Shown in pieces: positions 45,615 to 54,865 of a stretch of 64,000 nt of DNA. The stretch spans positions 1 through 64,000 of the forward strand of contig CALUIZ010000001.1 in NCBI GenBank assembly GCA_944320815.1, written 5' to 3'. The translations under genes were made by a program, and so were the position numbers. Under the pieces are notes generated by a model that was not told the DNA's origin, made no database searches, and saw nothing but the letters and a program-made list of their open reading frames with translations. This stretch comes from an uncultured Phocaeicola sp. (GTDB lineage: Bacteria; Bacteroidota; Bacteroidia; Bacteroidales; Bacteroidaceae). Position 1 is the stretch's first letter. Each line of letters opens with the position of its first letter.

Positions 45615-47942
45615 ATGAGAAAGACGCTTATCATTATACTTTGGGCCGTGCTTGTGCTTGGCATTGCCGCTGTGGCCGCCGTGTTTGCTGCCATATCAAA
45701 GGGAAAAATAGGATATGTGCCCCCAGTGGAGGAACTGGAGAATCCGAACCTGAAGTTCGCCACTCAGATTCTGTCTGAAGACGGCCAGTTGCTCGGTACT
45801 TGGTCGCTCAGTAAAGAGAACCGTGTATATGTGGGTTATAATGATCTTTCCCCTCATCTGGTCCATGCATTGATTGCTACGGAAGACGTGCGTTTCGACC
45901 AGCATTCCGGAATCGACGCACGGGCATTTCTGCGTGCCGTCGTGAAACGGGGTATTCTGATGCAGAAACATGCAGGAGGAGGAAGTACCATCACTCAGCA
46001 GCTTGCCAAACAGTTTTATTCGCCTGCGGCCGACAATGTGATGGAGCGTCTGCTGCAGAAGCCTATCGAATGGGTGATAGCCGTGAAGCTAGAACGCTAC
46101 TACACTAAGGAGGAAATCCTGACCATGTATCTCAACAAGTTCGATTTCCTCAACAATGCCGTAGGAATCAAGACGGCGGCCAAGACTTATTTTGCCAAGG
46201 ACCCGAAAAATCTGAGGATAGAGGAAGCCGCCACGCTGATAGGCATGTGCAAGAATCCGTCTCTTTATAATCCCCGCAGGTTCAATGAACGTTCACGCGG
46301 ACGCCGTAATGTGGTGCTCGACCAGATGCGCAAGGCCGGTTACATCACGTCTGCGGAATGTGATTCGCTTCAGGCTCTTCCGCTGGTGCTCAAGTTTCAG
46401 CCGGTAGACCATAAGGATGGGCTGGCCACTTACTTCCGGGAGTATCTGCGCGGGGTAATGACGGCAAAAAAGCCTGACCGCAGCAAATATCGTGGCTGGC
46501 AGATGCAGACTTATTATGAAGACTCTCTTGCCTGGGAAACCAATCCGCTGTATGGATGGTGTGCAAAGAACAAGAAGAAGGACGGAACGAATTATAATAT
46601 TTATGTAGACGGACTGAAAATCTATACGACCATCAACTCACGGATGCAGCGTTATGCTGAAGAGGCGGTTCATGAGCATGTGGCGCAGTATCTGCAGCCT
46701 CGTTTCTTCAAGGAAAAGCGGGGACGCAGGACTGCCCCGTTCACCAACGAACTTACTCCAGAGGAGGTGGATCATATCCTGATGCGCTCCGTGCGCCAGA
46801 CCGACCGCTACCGTCTGATGAAGGCTTCGGGATGTTCGGAAACGGAAATCATGAAGGCATTCAATACACCATATGAAATGACCGTATTCTCTTACGACGG
46901 CGACAAGGACACCATTATGACTCCGCTTGATTCCATCAAGTATTACAAGCATTTCCTTCGCGCAGGGTTCATGTCGATGAATCCGCTTACGGGACATGTG
47001 AAGGCATATGTGGGAGGTCCCAACTACAACTATTTCCAGTATGATATGGCAATGGTTGGCCGCCGGCAGATTGGTTCTACCGTGAAGCCGTTTGTGTATG
47101 CGCTGGCAATGGAGAACGGATTCTCTCCCTGCGATGAGGTGCGTAATGTAGAACAGACATTGTTCGATGAAAACGGACGGGCATGGTCGCCGCGAAACAC
47201 TTCACGTTCCCATTACGGCGAGATAGTGACCTTGAAGTGGGGACTTGCCAACTCGAACAACTGGATTTCGGCTTATCTGATGAGCAAGCTCAGTCCTTAT
47301 GACCTTGCACGCCTGATACACTCTTTTGGTGTACTGAACAAAGACATACAGCCTACTGTCTCTCTCTGTCTGGGACCATGTGAGATTTCGGTTGGAGAAA
47401 TGGTGAGTGCTTATACGGCATTCGTAAACAAAGGAATCCGGACAGCTCCCTTGTTTGTCACTCGCATAGAGGATAACGACGGGAATACGGTTGCGACCTT
47501 TACACCGCAAATCAATGAGGTTATCAGTGAATCCACATCCTATAAGATGCTTGTGATGCTGCGGGCAGTAATCAATGAAGGGACAGGAGCGCGTGTGCGC
47601 CGTCTTTACGGAATCAAAGCTGATATGGGCGGGAAGACGGGAACCACCAACCGGAACTCCGACGGATGGTTTATGGGTTTCACACCTTCACTGGTGTCAG
47701 GATGCTGGGTGGGAGGCGAAGAGCGTGATATCCACTTTGATTATATGAGAGACGGACAGGGCGCGTCGATGGCATTGCCGGTGTGGGGACTTTATATGCA
47801 GAAGGTGTATGCCGACAAGACATTGGGCTATTCAGAAGAGGAAGTGTTTGACATTCCCGGTGATTTTGACCCATGTAAGGACCGTCTGACTGAGATAGAG
47901 GAGGAACATAACAGCCGTCTGGATGACATATTCTTCCAATGA
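45615..47942 (+). CDS. Penicillin-binding protein 1A (transglycosylase/transpeptidase)
   Basis: Bifunctional class A PBP that polymerises and cross-links peptidoglycan. 775 residues: cytoplasmic/membrane anchor (4-27), GT51 domain with catalytic E90 in IATEDVRFDQHSGID and GGGSTITQQLAKQFY, a charged insert (about 360-450), and the transpeptidase domain with S488-TVK491, SNN in LANSNNW and KTGTT near residue 676. C-terminus without PASTA repeats. Own promoter; a terminator shared with the convergent polysaccharide operon follows. Confidence 0.95.
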   Translation: MRKTLIIILWAVLVLGIAAVAAVFAAISKGKIGYVPPVEELENPNLKFATQILSEDGQLLGTWSLSKENRVYVGYNDLSPHLVHALIATEDVRFDQHSGIDARAFLRAVVKRGILMQKHAGGGSTITQQLAKQFYSPAADNVMERLLQKPIEWVIAVKLERYYTKEEILTMYLNKFDFLNNAVGIKTAAKTYFAKDPKNLRIEEAATLIGMCKNPSLYNPRRFNERSRGRRNVVLDQMRKAGYITSAECDSLQALPLVLKFQPVDHKDGLATYFREYLRGVMTAKKPDRSKYRGWQMQTYYEDSLAWETNPLYGWCAKNKKKDGTNYNIYVDGLKIYTTINSRMQRYAEEAVHEHVAQYLQPRFFKEKRGRRTAPFTNELTPEEVDHILMRSVRQTDRYRLMKASGCSETEIMKAFNTPYEMTVFSYDGDKDTIMTPLDSIKYYKHFLRAGFMSMNPLTGHVKAYVGGPNYNYFQYDMAMVGRRQIGSTVKPFVYALAMENGFSPCDEVRNVEQTLFDENGRAWSPRNTSRSHYGEIVTLKWGLANSNNWISAYLMSKLSPYDLARLIHSFGVLNKDIQPTVSLCLGPCEISVGEMVSAYTAFVNKGIRTAPLFVTRIEDNDGNTVATFTPQINEVISESTSYKMLVMLRAVINEGTGARVRRLYGIKADMGGKTGTTNRNSDGWFMGFTPSLVSGCWVGGEERDIHFDYMRDGQGASMALPVWGLYMQKVYADKTLGYSEEEVFDIPGDFDPCKDRLTEIEEEHNSRLDDIFFQ

Positions 47943-47962
47943 TGCCCATTGGACAATATAAA

Positions 47963-48014
47963 AGCGGGGCCGGCAGGATCTCTTTCAAGGAATCCTGCCG
48001 GCCCCGCTTCTTTT
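47963..48014. terminator. Bidirectional terminator between PBP1A and the polysaccharide operon
   Basis: AGCGGGGCCGGCAGGAT (47963-47979) and ATCCTGCCGGCCCCGCT (47992-48008) form a perfect 17-bp stem with a 12-nt loop. TCTTTT follows on the plus strand, and TTTATA on the minus strand. Confidence 0.92.
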
Positions 48015-48026
48015 GCCAGAATAGTT

Positions 48027-48539
48027 TCAGATTTTTTCTATATATCCGGCAGGTATCTCCACTGAAGCAGAACCAAGTTGCCGGATTCTGACCACAATCT
48101 GTGTCTTTCTGTCCAGATGAATCATTTCTCCTTCAAGGCCGGAAAGCGGTCCTTTTATTACCCGTATTTTGTCGCCCGGTGCCAATGCTCTGTCGAGAAA
48201 ATGTACGGCTTCGTCCGAGAAGTCAAGCATGAACTTGAAACGTTCCATTTCTTCGTCGGGTATTATGGCCGGCTGCCCGGCACTTCGGTCGAACAGACAT
48301 CCGGTGACGGAAGACATGTTCCTTATCAGTTCCAGACGCTCCTTTTCATCAGTCCGCACAAACACCATCATCGGGATAACCACCATCTTCATCTTTTTCT
48401 TCCTGTCGCTCCATTGCCTCACCACCTCCTGTACAGGCAGATAGTTCGTCACTCCCATTTCATTCAGTTTCTCCGCTGTCTTCTTTTCGTGGTGCATTTT
48501 CACATATAGTGCGTACCAATGTGCTTTATTGTCGCTCAT
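48027..48539 (-). CDS. UpxY-type NusG-like transcription antiterminator
   Basis: 170-residue NusG paralog. The N-terminal NGN domain begins WYALYVKMHHEKKTAEKLNEMG and the C-terminal KOW-like segment is APGDKIRVIKGPLSGLEGEM. In Bacteroides the UpxY proteins let polymerase read through leaders of capsule operons and are the first gene of the operon they control. This one is the last gene of a 12-gene leftward operon, 3 bp after the lipoprotein gene, just before the terminator. It could act on its own leader or in trans; no leader signal is identified. Confidence 0.85.
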   Translation of the reverse strand: MSDNKAHWYALYVKMHHEKKTAEKLNEMGVTNYLPVQEVVRQWSDRKKKMKMVVIPMMVFVRTDEKERLELIRNMSSVTGCLFDRSAGQPAIIPDEEMERFKFMLDFSDEAVHFLDRALAPGDKIRVIKGPLSGLEGEMIHLDRKTQIVVRIRQLGSASVEIPAGYIEKI

Positions 48540-48542
48540 TGT

Positions 48543-48986
48543 TCAGAATTTTTTGAATTTCAATATGGCATAGTCCGATTCCAGCACCATTGAATGTCCG
48601 TCTGATTCCAACACCCTGAATGTCGTGTTCACACTGTTCAGTCCGTAAGGTTCCAGTTGCCACACTTCAGCAGGTACGGAGTTTTCCGGTGTGGCATATG
48701 TGCTCATATCTGTCATGCTGACGGTGTTTGACGCTTCATCGTATTTGTAGCGTCCTCGGAATGAAGTCAGTCCCTGCGTCCCTTGTTTCTCGGCCACTTC
48801 CACCACCCAGAGCTGGATGCTGTAATAAATCCTTTCGCACCGGTGTATTTCTCCATCTGCCTTGGTTGTAAACTCCAGCAACTGCCAATGTCCCTCGATG
48901 TCGGAATTGATAGGAGCCTTTTTGCATCCGCCTAACGCCACCAGTGCCGCCAGACAGATTCCGATGTATAATAGATTGCGTTTCAT
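48543..48986 (-). CDS. Lipocalin-like lipoprotein
   Basis: 147 residues from MKRNLLYIGICLAALVALGGC, a lipoprotein signal with a GGC lipobox. The rest is all-beta (IEGHWQLLEFTTKADG, IQLWVVEVAEKQG, LTSFRGRYKYDEA, SVNTTFRVLESDG, MVLESDYAILKFKKF), like the lipocalin-like DUF families of Bacteroides. The open frame runs upstream into wzi but those 42 residues are not protein-like. Cotranscribed with wzi (14 bp) and the UpxY gene (3 bp). Its role in polysaccharide export is unknown. Confidence 0.78.
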   Translation of the reverse strand: MKRNLLYIGICLAALVALGGCKKAPINSDIEGHWQLLEFTTKADGEIHRCERIYYSIQLWVVEVAEKQGTQGLTSFRGRYKYDEASNTVSMTDMSTYATPENSVPAEVWQLEPYGLNSVNTTFRVLESDGHSMVLESDYAILKFKKF

Positions 48987-49000
48987 GTTCGGTTTGTTTT

Positions 49001-50485
49001 TTAAAAGATCGTTCCTGTTTTTCTGACGGTCAGCATTCCTCCTGCAGAGTTCCCAAGATAGTTCCCGCGGTCGAGTCCAAATGCGAGCGACGCGTTCCAC
49101 CCTTCTGCCCATCGGGGCGAATAAGTGGCCTCAAAGAGCGAGCTGAACTGTTTGCGCTGCTTGTCGAGCGGATAAGTGTACGTACCCCAATGACGTGCAA
49201 ATGAAACCAGCATCCGATAGCTCCATTCATCCGACGGATTGCCTGAGACTCCCAGATGATTCGCCCTTATGCGGTTGCTGCGGAACCTGATTGAATGGTC
49301 TGCATTGTAGAGCGGACCGGGCAGGAGAGGGTTACCCATTCCCATTCCCATGTATTGCCATCCGCCATAGATGTAATGATTGTAATATTCATCGCATGCA
49401 CTTATCTGGTATTCGGGGAACTGTCCCCAGAAACTGTCGAACAGCAATGGCCCGGCCTGGTCTTTCGTTCCGATTCCCTCCCATACGGCCGAGGTGAACC
49501 AGCGGTTTTTGGGGAAAGTGATGTCGATTCCGAGAAGTCCGTCCTTCCACCGTCCGTATTCCCAGAACATTTCGGAAGTGTCTTCAAAATAATGTTCCAG
49601 ATAGGCACGGAATTTCCATTCTCCCGCATACCAGTTGAGAGCGAAATTCCAGCTTCCGACATGGTTCCCTTCCACATTCACCTGTTCCCCTTCCGGTGTT
49701 TCGCTGCCTCCCTGCTGAGGGAAGAGTGCCTTCCAGTAGGCTTTCAGATTGTCGGGCATGTCCAGATCCAGTCTTACACTTCCGTCCGCAAGTTTCTCAT
49801 AACGATTTCCGCCGAACTGTGCCGCCATCAGAATGCCCGCCTCAAATTCCACCGGAAACTTTTCTTTGTTTCCGAAACGCAGCATCAGTGATTTGCTGTG
49901 ATACAGCACACCTTCCGTGAAAAATTCTCCCGGTTTCACGAAGTCACGCTGCCAGTCATATTCCGCGAACGAGCCATATGCCAGATGCCCCTTGAAGGCA
50001 AACCATCCTCCTGTCCCCGGCACATTCCAGTATTCCGGCATTTCCATACGAATCTGGGGAAGCGGATGTGCGTTCGTCCCTTCCACCATCATTCCGCTGC
50101 TCAAGGCCATGTTCTTCTCCATCGGGAATCCGTCGCGTTCCTTGATTCCAACACTTAAAGTCAACACCTTCCACGACAGGTCGGCATACAGTTGCTGCAC
50201 GTTGAAACCGTTCTCATGATTGACAGCTCCTGCCAGATCCATTCCTGCCTCCACTTTCCAGTTCCGTTTCAGGTCTTTTCTGTAGGCTATCCCGGCCCGC
50301 AAATAGCCGGAATTAGGTTCCGTGCTCGACAGTCCGTACCGGTTGGACGTAAACCAGAGTGGAGCATATGTACCGTTTCCGGCTGTCACTCCCATCTCTA
50401 CCCGATATTTCAAGTCCGTATCTGACTGTGCATGCGATGCTGTGGCTGCCAGTAATCCTAATGCAATCGTTGCAAATTTCTTCAT
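49001..50485 (-). CDS. wzi: Capsule assembly Wzi-family outer membrane protein
   Basis: 494 residues, signal peptide MKKFATIALGLLAATASHA, then many amphipathic beta strands ending in a terminal phenylalanine, typical of the 18-strand Wzi barrel that anchors capsule to the outer membrane. Strand patterns include YLRAGIAYRKDLKRNWKVEAG and WKFRAYLEHYFEDTSEMFW, each family-like. Preceded by a 155-bp gap after wzz that holds 22-bp repeats. Confidence 0.85.
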   Translation of the reverse strand: MKKFATIALGLLAATASHAQSDTDLKYRVEMGVTAGNGTYAPLWFTSNRYGLSSTEPNSGYLRAGIAYRKDLKRNWKVEAGMDLAGAVNHENGFNVQQLYADLSWKVLTLSVGIKERDGFPMEKNMALSSGMMVEGTNAHPLPQIRMEMPEYWNVPGTGGWFAFKGHLAYGSFAEYDWQRDFVKPGEFFTEGVLYHSKSLMLRFGNKEKFPVEFEAGILMAAQFGGNRYEKLADGSVRLDLDMPDNLKAYWKALFPQQGGSETPEGEQVNVEGNHVGSWNFALNWYAGEWKFRAYLEHYFEDTSEMFWEYGRWKDGLLGIDITFPKNRWFTSAVWEGIGTKDQAGPLLFDSFWGQFPEYQISACDEYYNHYIYGGWQYMGMGMGNPLLPGPLYNADHSIRFRSNRIRANHLGVSGNPSDEWSYRMLVSFARHWGTYTYPLDKQRKQFSSLFEATYSPRWAEGWNASLAFGLDRGNYLGNSAGGMLTVRKTGTIF

Positions 50486-50529
50486 CTGTAATAAGTTGAA
50501 AATAATCTCGTTGGTTTCATTTTTCTTGG

Positions 50530-50617
50530 GATGCGGAGCCAGACTTTAGTTCCGGGGGAAATATCCGCATATTCCAGTCCGGACAGGCCGTTGGTTCCGG
50601 CAAAGCGACAGGCTGTT
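50530..50617 (-). repeat. Tandem 22-bp degenerate repeats between wzz and wzi
   Basis: Read on the minus strand, units start at 50617, 50596, 50573 and 50551 (steps of 21, 23 and 22 bp). The third, AATATGCGGATATTTCC then CCCGG, is close to the AACAGGCGGATGTTTTTTC unit near pyrG. The other copies are weaker than at pyrG or pyrB. The array is inside the operon, in the intercistronic region before wzi. Confidence 0.45.
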
Positions 50618-50640
50618 CTTCAACAGTTGTCAGGCTTCCT

Positions 50641-51750
50641 TCAATTTCCGGATTTCCTGCCCGATGTTTTCAGTTCCCCTCTGAACGTCTCCCAGAATTC
50701 TTTCCCGAACAGAATCCAGGCCGATTCCGCACAGAAAGCAAGAAAGGCAAAGACGAACAGGATGATAATTTTTTTTGGGGATGACGCACGCAGCGGAACG
50801 GTGGCAGGCTCCACTACGGCAAACACCGGCTTCGCTTCCTGCACCTTGGCACGTGCCAACTGAAGCTGCGTGTCCATCTGGTTGTAAACCTGATAGGCTG
50901 TGCTGGCCGCTTTCTGAAGCCGGTCGCTTTCCGCCTTTACAGACTGCAGGACGATGTTCTTGTTTGCGTCCACGAAGCGTGCATATTCTTCTTCAGCCTT
51001 CATATATTCTTCTTTCCGTTCGCTGCAGATGCGTTCCAGATAGTTACAGTCCTGCTGTGCCTTCCGGGTGCGGTAGTCGGTGATGTAACGTTGCAGTTTG
51101 GTTACGGCACTGTCGGCTGCCAGAGCGGCTGTCACCGGGTCTTGCAGTGAGATACTTACCGTCGTTATGTTGGTCTTCTTGTTGGTTTCAGCCTCCAGCA
51201 GTTTCTTCAGCATAGCTACACGTCCGCTCTGTTTCGGTGTCAGTCTGAACGGGTCGACCGGATGGTTTTTGTCTTCTTCCTCCCGGCTGCCGAAAATCCA
51301 CTTGACTCCTTTGACCGCCTGTCCGGGGAGGCCGAAAATGTATCCCCACCACGGCTTTCGCTGTGTGTCAAGATAGTCGTAGAGCGTCATTTCCTCCCCG
51401 TCTTCCGTTCTGACCGGAGTCTCCAGCATCTCCAGCAGGAAGGGGGTTGACTTGACTATTTCCGGGAACATGTTGACCCCCAGAGCGTCTTCTCCCAAGG
51501 TCGTCCCATTGCCCAGACCGAACATGGACGCAATGCCTGCAAGTCCTCCCGAATCGTCCAGACCGGATTCCGGGGAGAGCGTGACCTTCACTTCATACTC
51601 CTTCGGAATACTGAAACCGACAACGAGTCCGATGAGGACACTTATTCCTACCGCCTTGTAGATTCTTTTGCGGCATCTGACCAGTTGCTTCAACAGTGCG
51701 GTCAGATCTATTCCGGTAGTTTCCTTCTGATTGTTTTCTTGATTGGACAT
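50641..51750 (-). CDS. wzz: Wzz-type polysaccharide chain-length determinant
   Basis: 369 residues with a first membrane helix (about 31-50, KAVGISVLIGLVVGFSI), a large periplasmic part with a coiled coil (about 225-300), and a second membrane helix near 332-352 (IIILFVFAFLAFCAESAW). No Walker motifs follow, so it is a stand-alone Wzz without the Wzc kinase domain. Sets the length of the polymer made by the Wzy-type EpsG protein. Confidence 0.88.
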   Translation of the reverse strand: MSNQENNQKETTGIDLTALLKQLVRCRKRIYKAVGISVLIGLVVGFSIPKEYEVKVTLSPESGLDDSGGLAGIASMFGLGNGTTLGEDALGVNMFPEIVKSTPFLLEMLETPVRTEDGEEMTLYDYLDTQRKPWWGYIFGLPGQAVKGVKWIFGSREEEDKNHPVDPFRLTPKQSGRVAMLKKLLEAETNKKTNITTVSISLQDPVTAALAADSAVTKLQRYITDYRTRKAQQDCNYLERICSERKEEYMKAEEEYARFVDANKNIVLQSVKAESDRLQKAASTAYQVYNQMDTQLQLARAKVQEAKPVFAVVEPATVPLRASSPKKIIILFVFAFLAFCAESAWILFGKEFWETFRGELKTSGRKSGN

Positions 51751-51803
51751 CTGTATTGAGTTTTTGATGATTATTCATGTCGCGTCACAGAATGGCGCAC
51801 AAA

Positions 51804-51811
51804 CAAAGATA
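51804..51811 (-). promoter_or_regulatory. Putative internal -7 box before wzz
   Basis: TATCTTTG on the minus strand, 54 bp before the wzz start; -33 unclear. It would allow separate expression of wzz, wzi, the lipoprotein and the UpxY gene. Confidence 0.45.
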
Positions 51812-51880
51812 ACGTTTGGATTCTGAAATATGAAATGTTCTTTCCTTTTTTATGCAGAACTTTAAATTGTACGTCCCGCT

Positions 51881-52648
51881 TCATCTGATTCTTGAGCCGA
51901 CAAGTTCATACACTTTATAGAAGTATCGCATCGACAGCAAGAATACATTCGTATGGATGCGGTTGCTTCTGAAGGCCCTCAGATGCTCTTTCATGATGGT
52001 CCATCTGCTCCCCATGTTGGCCGTGCTGGCACCTCCGGTCCTCATCGTGACGAAATCTTTCTTCACGTACACGGCCTTGATGCCATGCAGGCAGAAGGCT
52101 CTGAGCAGAAATTCAAAGTCGGAGGCGATTTTATAGGAGGTGTCATACAGTCCGATCTCTTCAAATCTTTTTCTTTTGAGATAGAAGGAAGGGTGCGCCG
52201 GCATCAGTCCGAACCTCATCAGGGAAGGCCTGAAAATCCGGGAGGAGTAGTATCGTACACATTTTTTCAGGTTGTCGGCATTCACGAAATGGACATCACC
52301 GTAAACGGCGTCCGTATCATTGCCGTCGAATGCGCAGGCAATAGCCTCAAGAATGTCATCGGAAGTGAAGAAATCGTCAGAATTGAGAACCCCCACGACA
52401 TCTCCTGTGGCAAGGGAAATTCCTTTGTTCATGGCATCATAGATGCCCTTGTCTTTCTCCGAAATCCACTTCATCCTGCCCTTGAATTCAGGTTCATATT
52501 GTCTGATGATACCGACAGTATCGTCTTCTGAAGCTCCGTCGATGACCAGATATTCATAATCTGCATATGTCTGGCGGAGTACAGACTCGAAGGTATCTTT
52601 TATTGTGGCCGCGCTGTTGTAAGTTGTAGTGATTATAGTGATTTTCAT
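51881..52648 (-). CDS. Family 2 glycosyltransferase
   Basis: 255 residues from MKITIITTTYNSAATIK. GT-A fold nucleotide-sugar motifs: DGASEDDT and the metal-binding NSDDFF near residue 86. No membrane segments. The start codon overlaps the stop of the upstream GT4 gene (ATGA), which decides this start over earlier in-frame ATGs. Adds one sugar in the cytoplasmic assembly of the repeat unit; donor and acceptor unknown. Confidence 0.9.
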   Translation of the reverse strand: MKITIITTTYNSAATIKDTFESVLRQTYADYEYLVIDGASEDDTVGIIRQYEPEFKGRMKWISEKDKGIYDAMNKGISLATGDVVGVLNSDDFFTSDDILEAIACAFDGNDTDAVYGDVHFVNADNLKKCVRYYSSRIFRPSLMRFGLMPAHPSFYLKRKRFEEIGLYDTSYKIASDFEFLLRAFCLHGIKAVYVKKDFVTMRTGGASTANMGSRWTIMKEHLRAFRSNRIHTNVFLLSMRYFYKVYELVGSRIR

Positions 52649-53733
52649 TTTTTCAAGTTCCATGCCTTTTGATAAATGTCCATGATTCCGGCATACATGT
52701 TGTCCCACGAGAATCTGGCAGAATTTCTGAATCCGTTCTCTACGATGCGTTCCCTTTGTCCGGAGACCGACAGCACTGAAAGGCAGCGGAGCATTTCATC
52801 GGCCGAAAGCTCATTCATCAGCAAAGGCGATTCGCCGATCACTTCGGGGATGGAAGAGCCGTTGTAGGCAATGACCGGACAACCGGCCCTCTGCGCTTCC
52901 AGCACGGGGATGCCAAACCCCTCATAGGAGGAAGGGTAGGCGAGTGCAAGTGCATGATTGTATAGCACATTCAGTTCCCTGTTGTCTATGGGCCCAGTGC
53001 AGAACACGCGCGCTGCATCCTGGAAGTATTTCCGTATCAGGCCCTTTTCTTCCTCATTCAGGCAGGCACCCACTACCACCAGATTCAGGTTGCTGCGGGA
53101 TACTGCCTGCACCGCCAGCTCAAAATTCTTGTATTTCGCTCTTGAACCTATGAATATGACATATTCATGCGGCCTGTAAGGGATATGCAAGTCAGTACAT
53201 TCTTCCGGAGCAATGGGATGATAGTCGGCAGAGACACCATTGTAGACGACCGAAACCTTTTCCGGACTGACCTCAGGATAGAATCTCATCAAATCCTTTT
53301 TTGTGTTCTCCGAGATGCAGACAATATGGTCCGAGTGCAGGATTGCTTTCCGCTTCTGCCAGGAATGGACAGCTCTCTTCAGTCCATGATTGTACAATTC
53401 GTAAGTGAAGTCGTGCACGGTTGTAATGTTGATGGCATGAGGGTTGTCGCACATTCTGTAATAGGAGGAGTGGAATATAAACTTTCCGTCTTCCTTTATC
53501 CTTTCATCCCGGTAGCGTATCAGCTTCTGGTACAGGGGACTTCTGTCGTTCATTCTTCTTTGTCCGTCAATGTGCAGCATCCTTCCGAGAGGGTTGGCGA
53601 CATCCTGACTGGAATTGGTGAAATGCAGGTCAAGTCCGGATGTCAGGAGTCTGGATGCAAGCTCATACCACACGACGGAGATTCCGCCATGATTCTGCAG
53701 AGCAAATATAATGTTGTCAAGCACAATTTTCAT
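52645..53733 (-). CDS. Family 4 glycosyltransferase
   Basis: 362-residue GT-B enzyme. The C-terminal donor domain has the family motif EGFGIPVLEAQRAGCPV, with the E-x7-E arrangement, and VIFIGSRAKYKNFELAV at its start. The N-terminal domain starts IALQNHGGISVVWYELA. Nine bp after the preceding GT4 gene and overlapping the next gene by 4 bp. Confidence 0.91.
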   Translation of the reverse strand: MKIVLDNIIFALQNHGGISVVWYELASRLLTSGLDLHFTNSSQDVANPLGRMLHIDGQRRMNDRSPLYQKLIRYRDERIKEDGKFIFHSSYYRMCDNPHAINITTVHDFTYELYNHGLKRAVHSWQKRKAILHSDHIVCISENTKKDLMRFYPEVSPEKVSVVYNGVSADYHPIAPEECTDLHIPYRPHEYVIFIGSRAKYKNFELAVQAVSRSNLNLVVVGACLNEEEKGLIRKYFQDAARVFCTGPIDNRELNVLYNHALALAYPSSYEGFGIPVLEAQRAGCPVIAYNGSSIPEVIGESPLLMNELSADEMLRCLSVLSVSGQRERIVENGFRNSARFSWDNMYAGIMDIYQKAWNLKK

Positions 53734-53742
53734 CGTATGTCA

Positions 53743-54864
53743 TCAAATGATTTCGTTGAACAGTCGTGTCCATTTCTCCATGATTCTTTCTTCTGTGAAA
53801 TTGTTGATTTTCAGACGTGTGTTCTCGCTCAGTGCCTTTCTCCTTTCCCTGTCCTTAATCAGAGAAACTATGCTTGCGGCGAAAGCCTGTACGTCTCCTT
53901 CCTTGACCAGAATTCCGTCTTTCCCGTCTGTTATCAGGTCTTTAGGACCGCATTTGCAGTCAAATGAAATGATTGGAAGTCCGTACGACATCGCTTCAAG
54001 AAGCACCATCGGAAATCCTTCATACCGTGAACTGAGCAGAAACAAAGAACTGTTCCTGTACTCTTCACCGATGTATGCTGTCGGAGGATTGATGGTAATG
54101 GTTTCGTTCAGGTTCAGTCTGTCAATCAGAGCCTTCAGTTCTTCTTCCTCTTCTCCGCCTCCATATATGTCCAGCTTCCATCCGGGACATTCCCGATGCA
54201 CGGTTTCCCATGCCCTTATCATTCTGGAGTATCCCTTCTGGAATGACAACCGTCCGACGGCAATCGCCCGTGAGGTATCCGGATTGTATTGGCAGGGAGG
54301 CATTCCGGTTATGAAATTGGGGATGACCTGTATGTTGTCTGTATTCCAGTATTCTTTGTCTTCTTCAGTCAGTACGATAAATCTGTCGAAAGCCTTCACC
54401 TTCTTTTCGTCTACGTGGGAGCGATAGGCATCAACCCATTTCCAGATGCCTTTCCTCTGCAGTTGCCGGCGGAAGAACTTGGAGAAGTGTATTTCCAGAA
54501 TCTTTTTGCTCCCGTCTTTGAGAGAAGTGAGGAAATTCACTTCATTTCCGAAAGTGGAGATGATGATGTCCGGTCTGATTCTGAAAACAAGCTCTTCCAT
54601 CCTTTGTCTGTGCATCCGCTGTTTGTACAGGAAGCTTGTGGACTTTTTCAGGAATGAACTGCCGTTTTCATCCTCATAGTTGATACCCAGATCATAGCAT
54701 CTGACTGAAGGTGAAAGCGTGAAGAAAGGTTTTCTGCCTTTCTGTTCGGTAGTGACAATGGAGACCTCAAAACCCTGTCCGGCAAGGTAATTGGCCTTGT
54801 CCGTGATGATACGTTCCATCCCCCCCGAATTAAATGTCCCGTGTATGCAGTATATAAGTTTCAT
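53743..54864 (-). CDS. Family 4 glycosyltransferase
   Basis: 373-residue GT-B enzyme. IHGTFNSGGMERIITDKANYL begins the acceptor domain, AVGRLSFQKGYSRMIRAW the donor domain, and SRYEGFPMVLLEAMSYGLPI holds the E-x7-E motif. It starts with no gap after the EpsG gene (1 bp) and shares the operon. No recognisable donor specificity. Confidence 0.91.
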   Translation of the reverse strand: MKLIYCIHGTFNSGGMERIITDKANYLAGQGFEVSIVTTEQKGRKPFFTLSPSVRCYDLGINYEDENGSSFLKKSTSFLYKQRMHRQRMEELVFRIRPDIIISTFGNEVNFLTSLKDGSKKILEIHFSKFFRRQLQRKGIWKWVDAYRSHVDEKKVKAFDRFIVLTEEDKEYWNTDNIQVIPNFITGMPPCQYNPDTSRAIAVGRLSFQKGYSRMIRAWETVHRECPGWKLDIYGGGEEEEELKALIDRLNLNETITINPPTAYIGEEYRNSSLFLLSSRYEGFPMVLLEAMSYGLPIISFDCKCGPKDLITDGKDGILVKEGDVQAFAASIVSLIKDRERRKALSENTRLKINNFTEERIMEKWTRLFNEII

Positions 54865-54865
54865 T

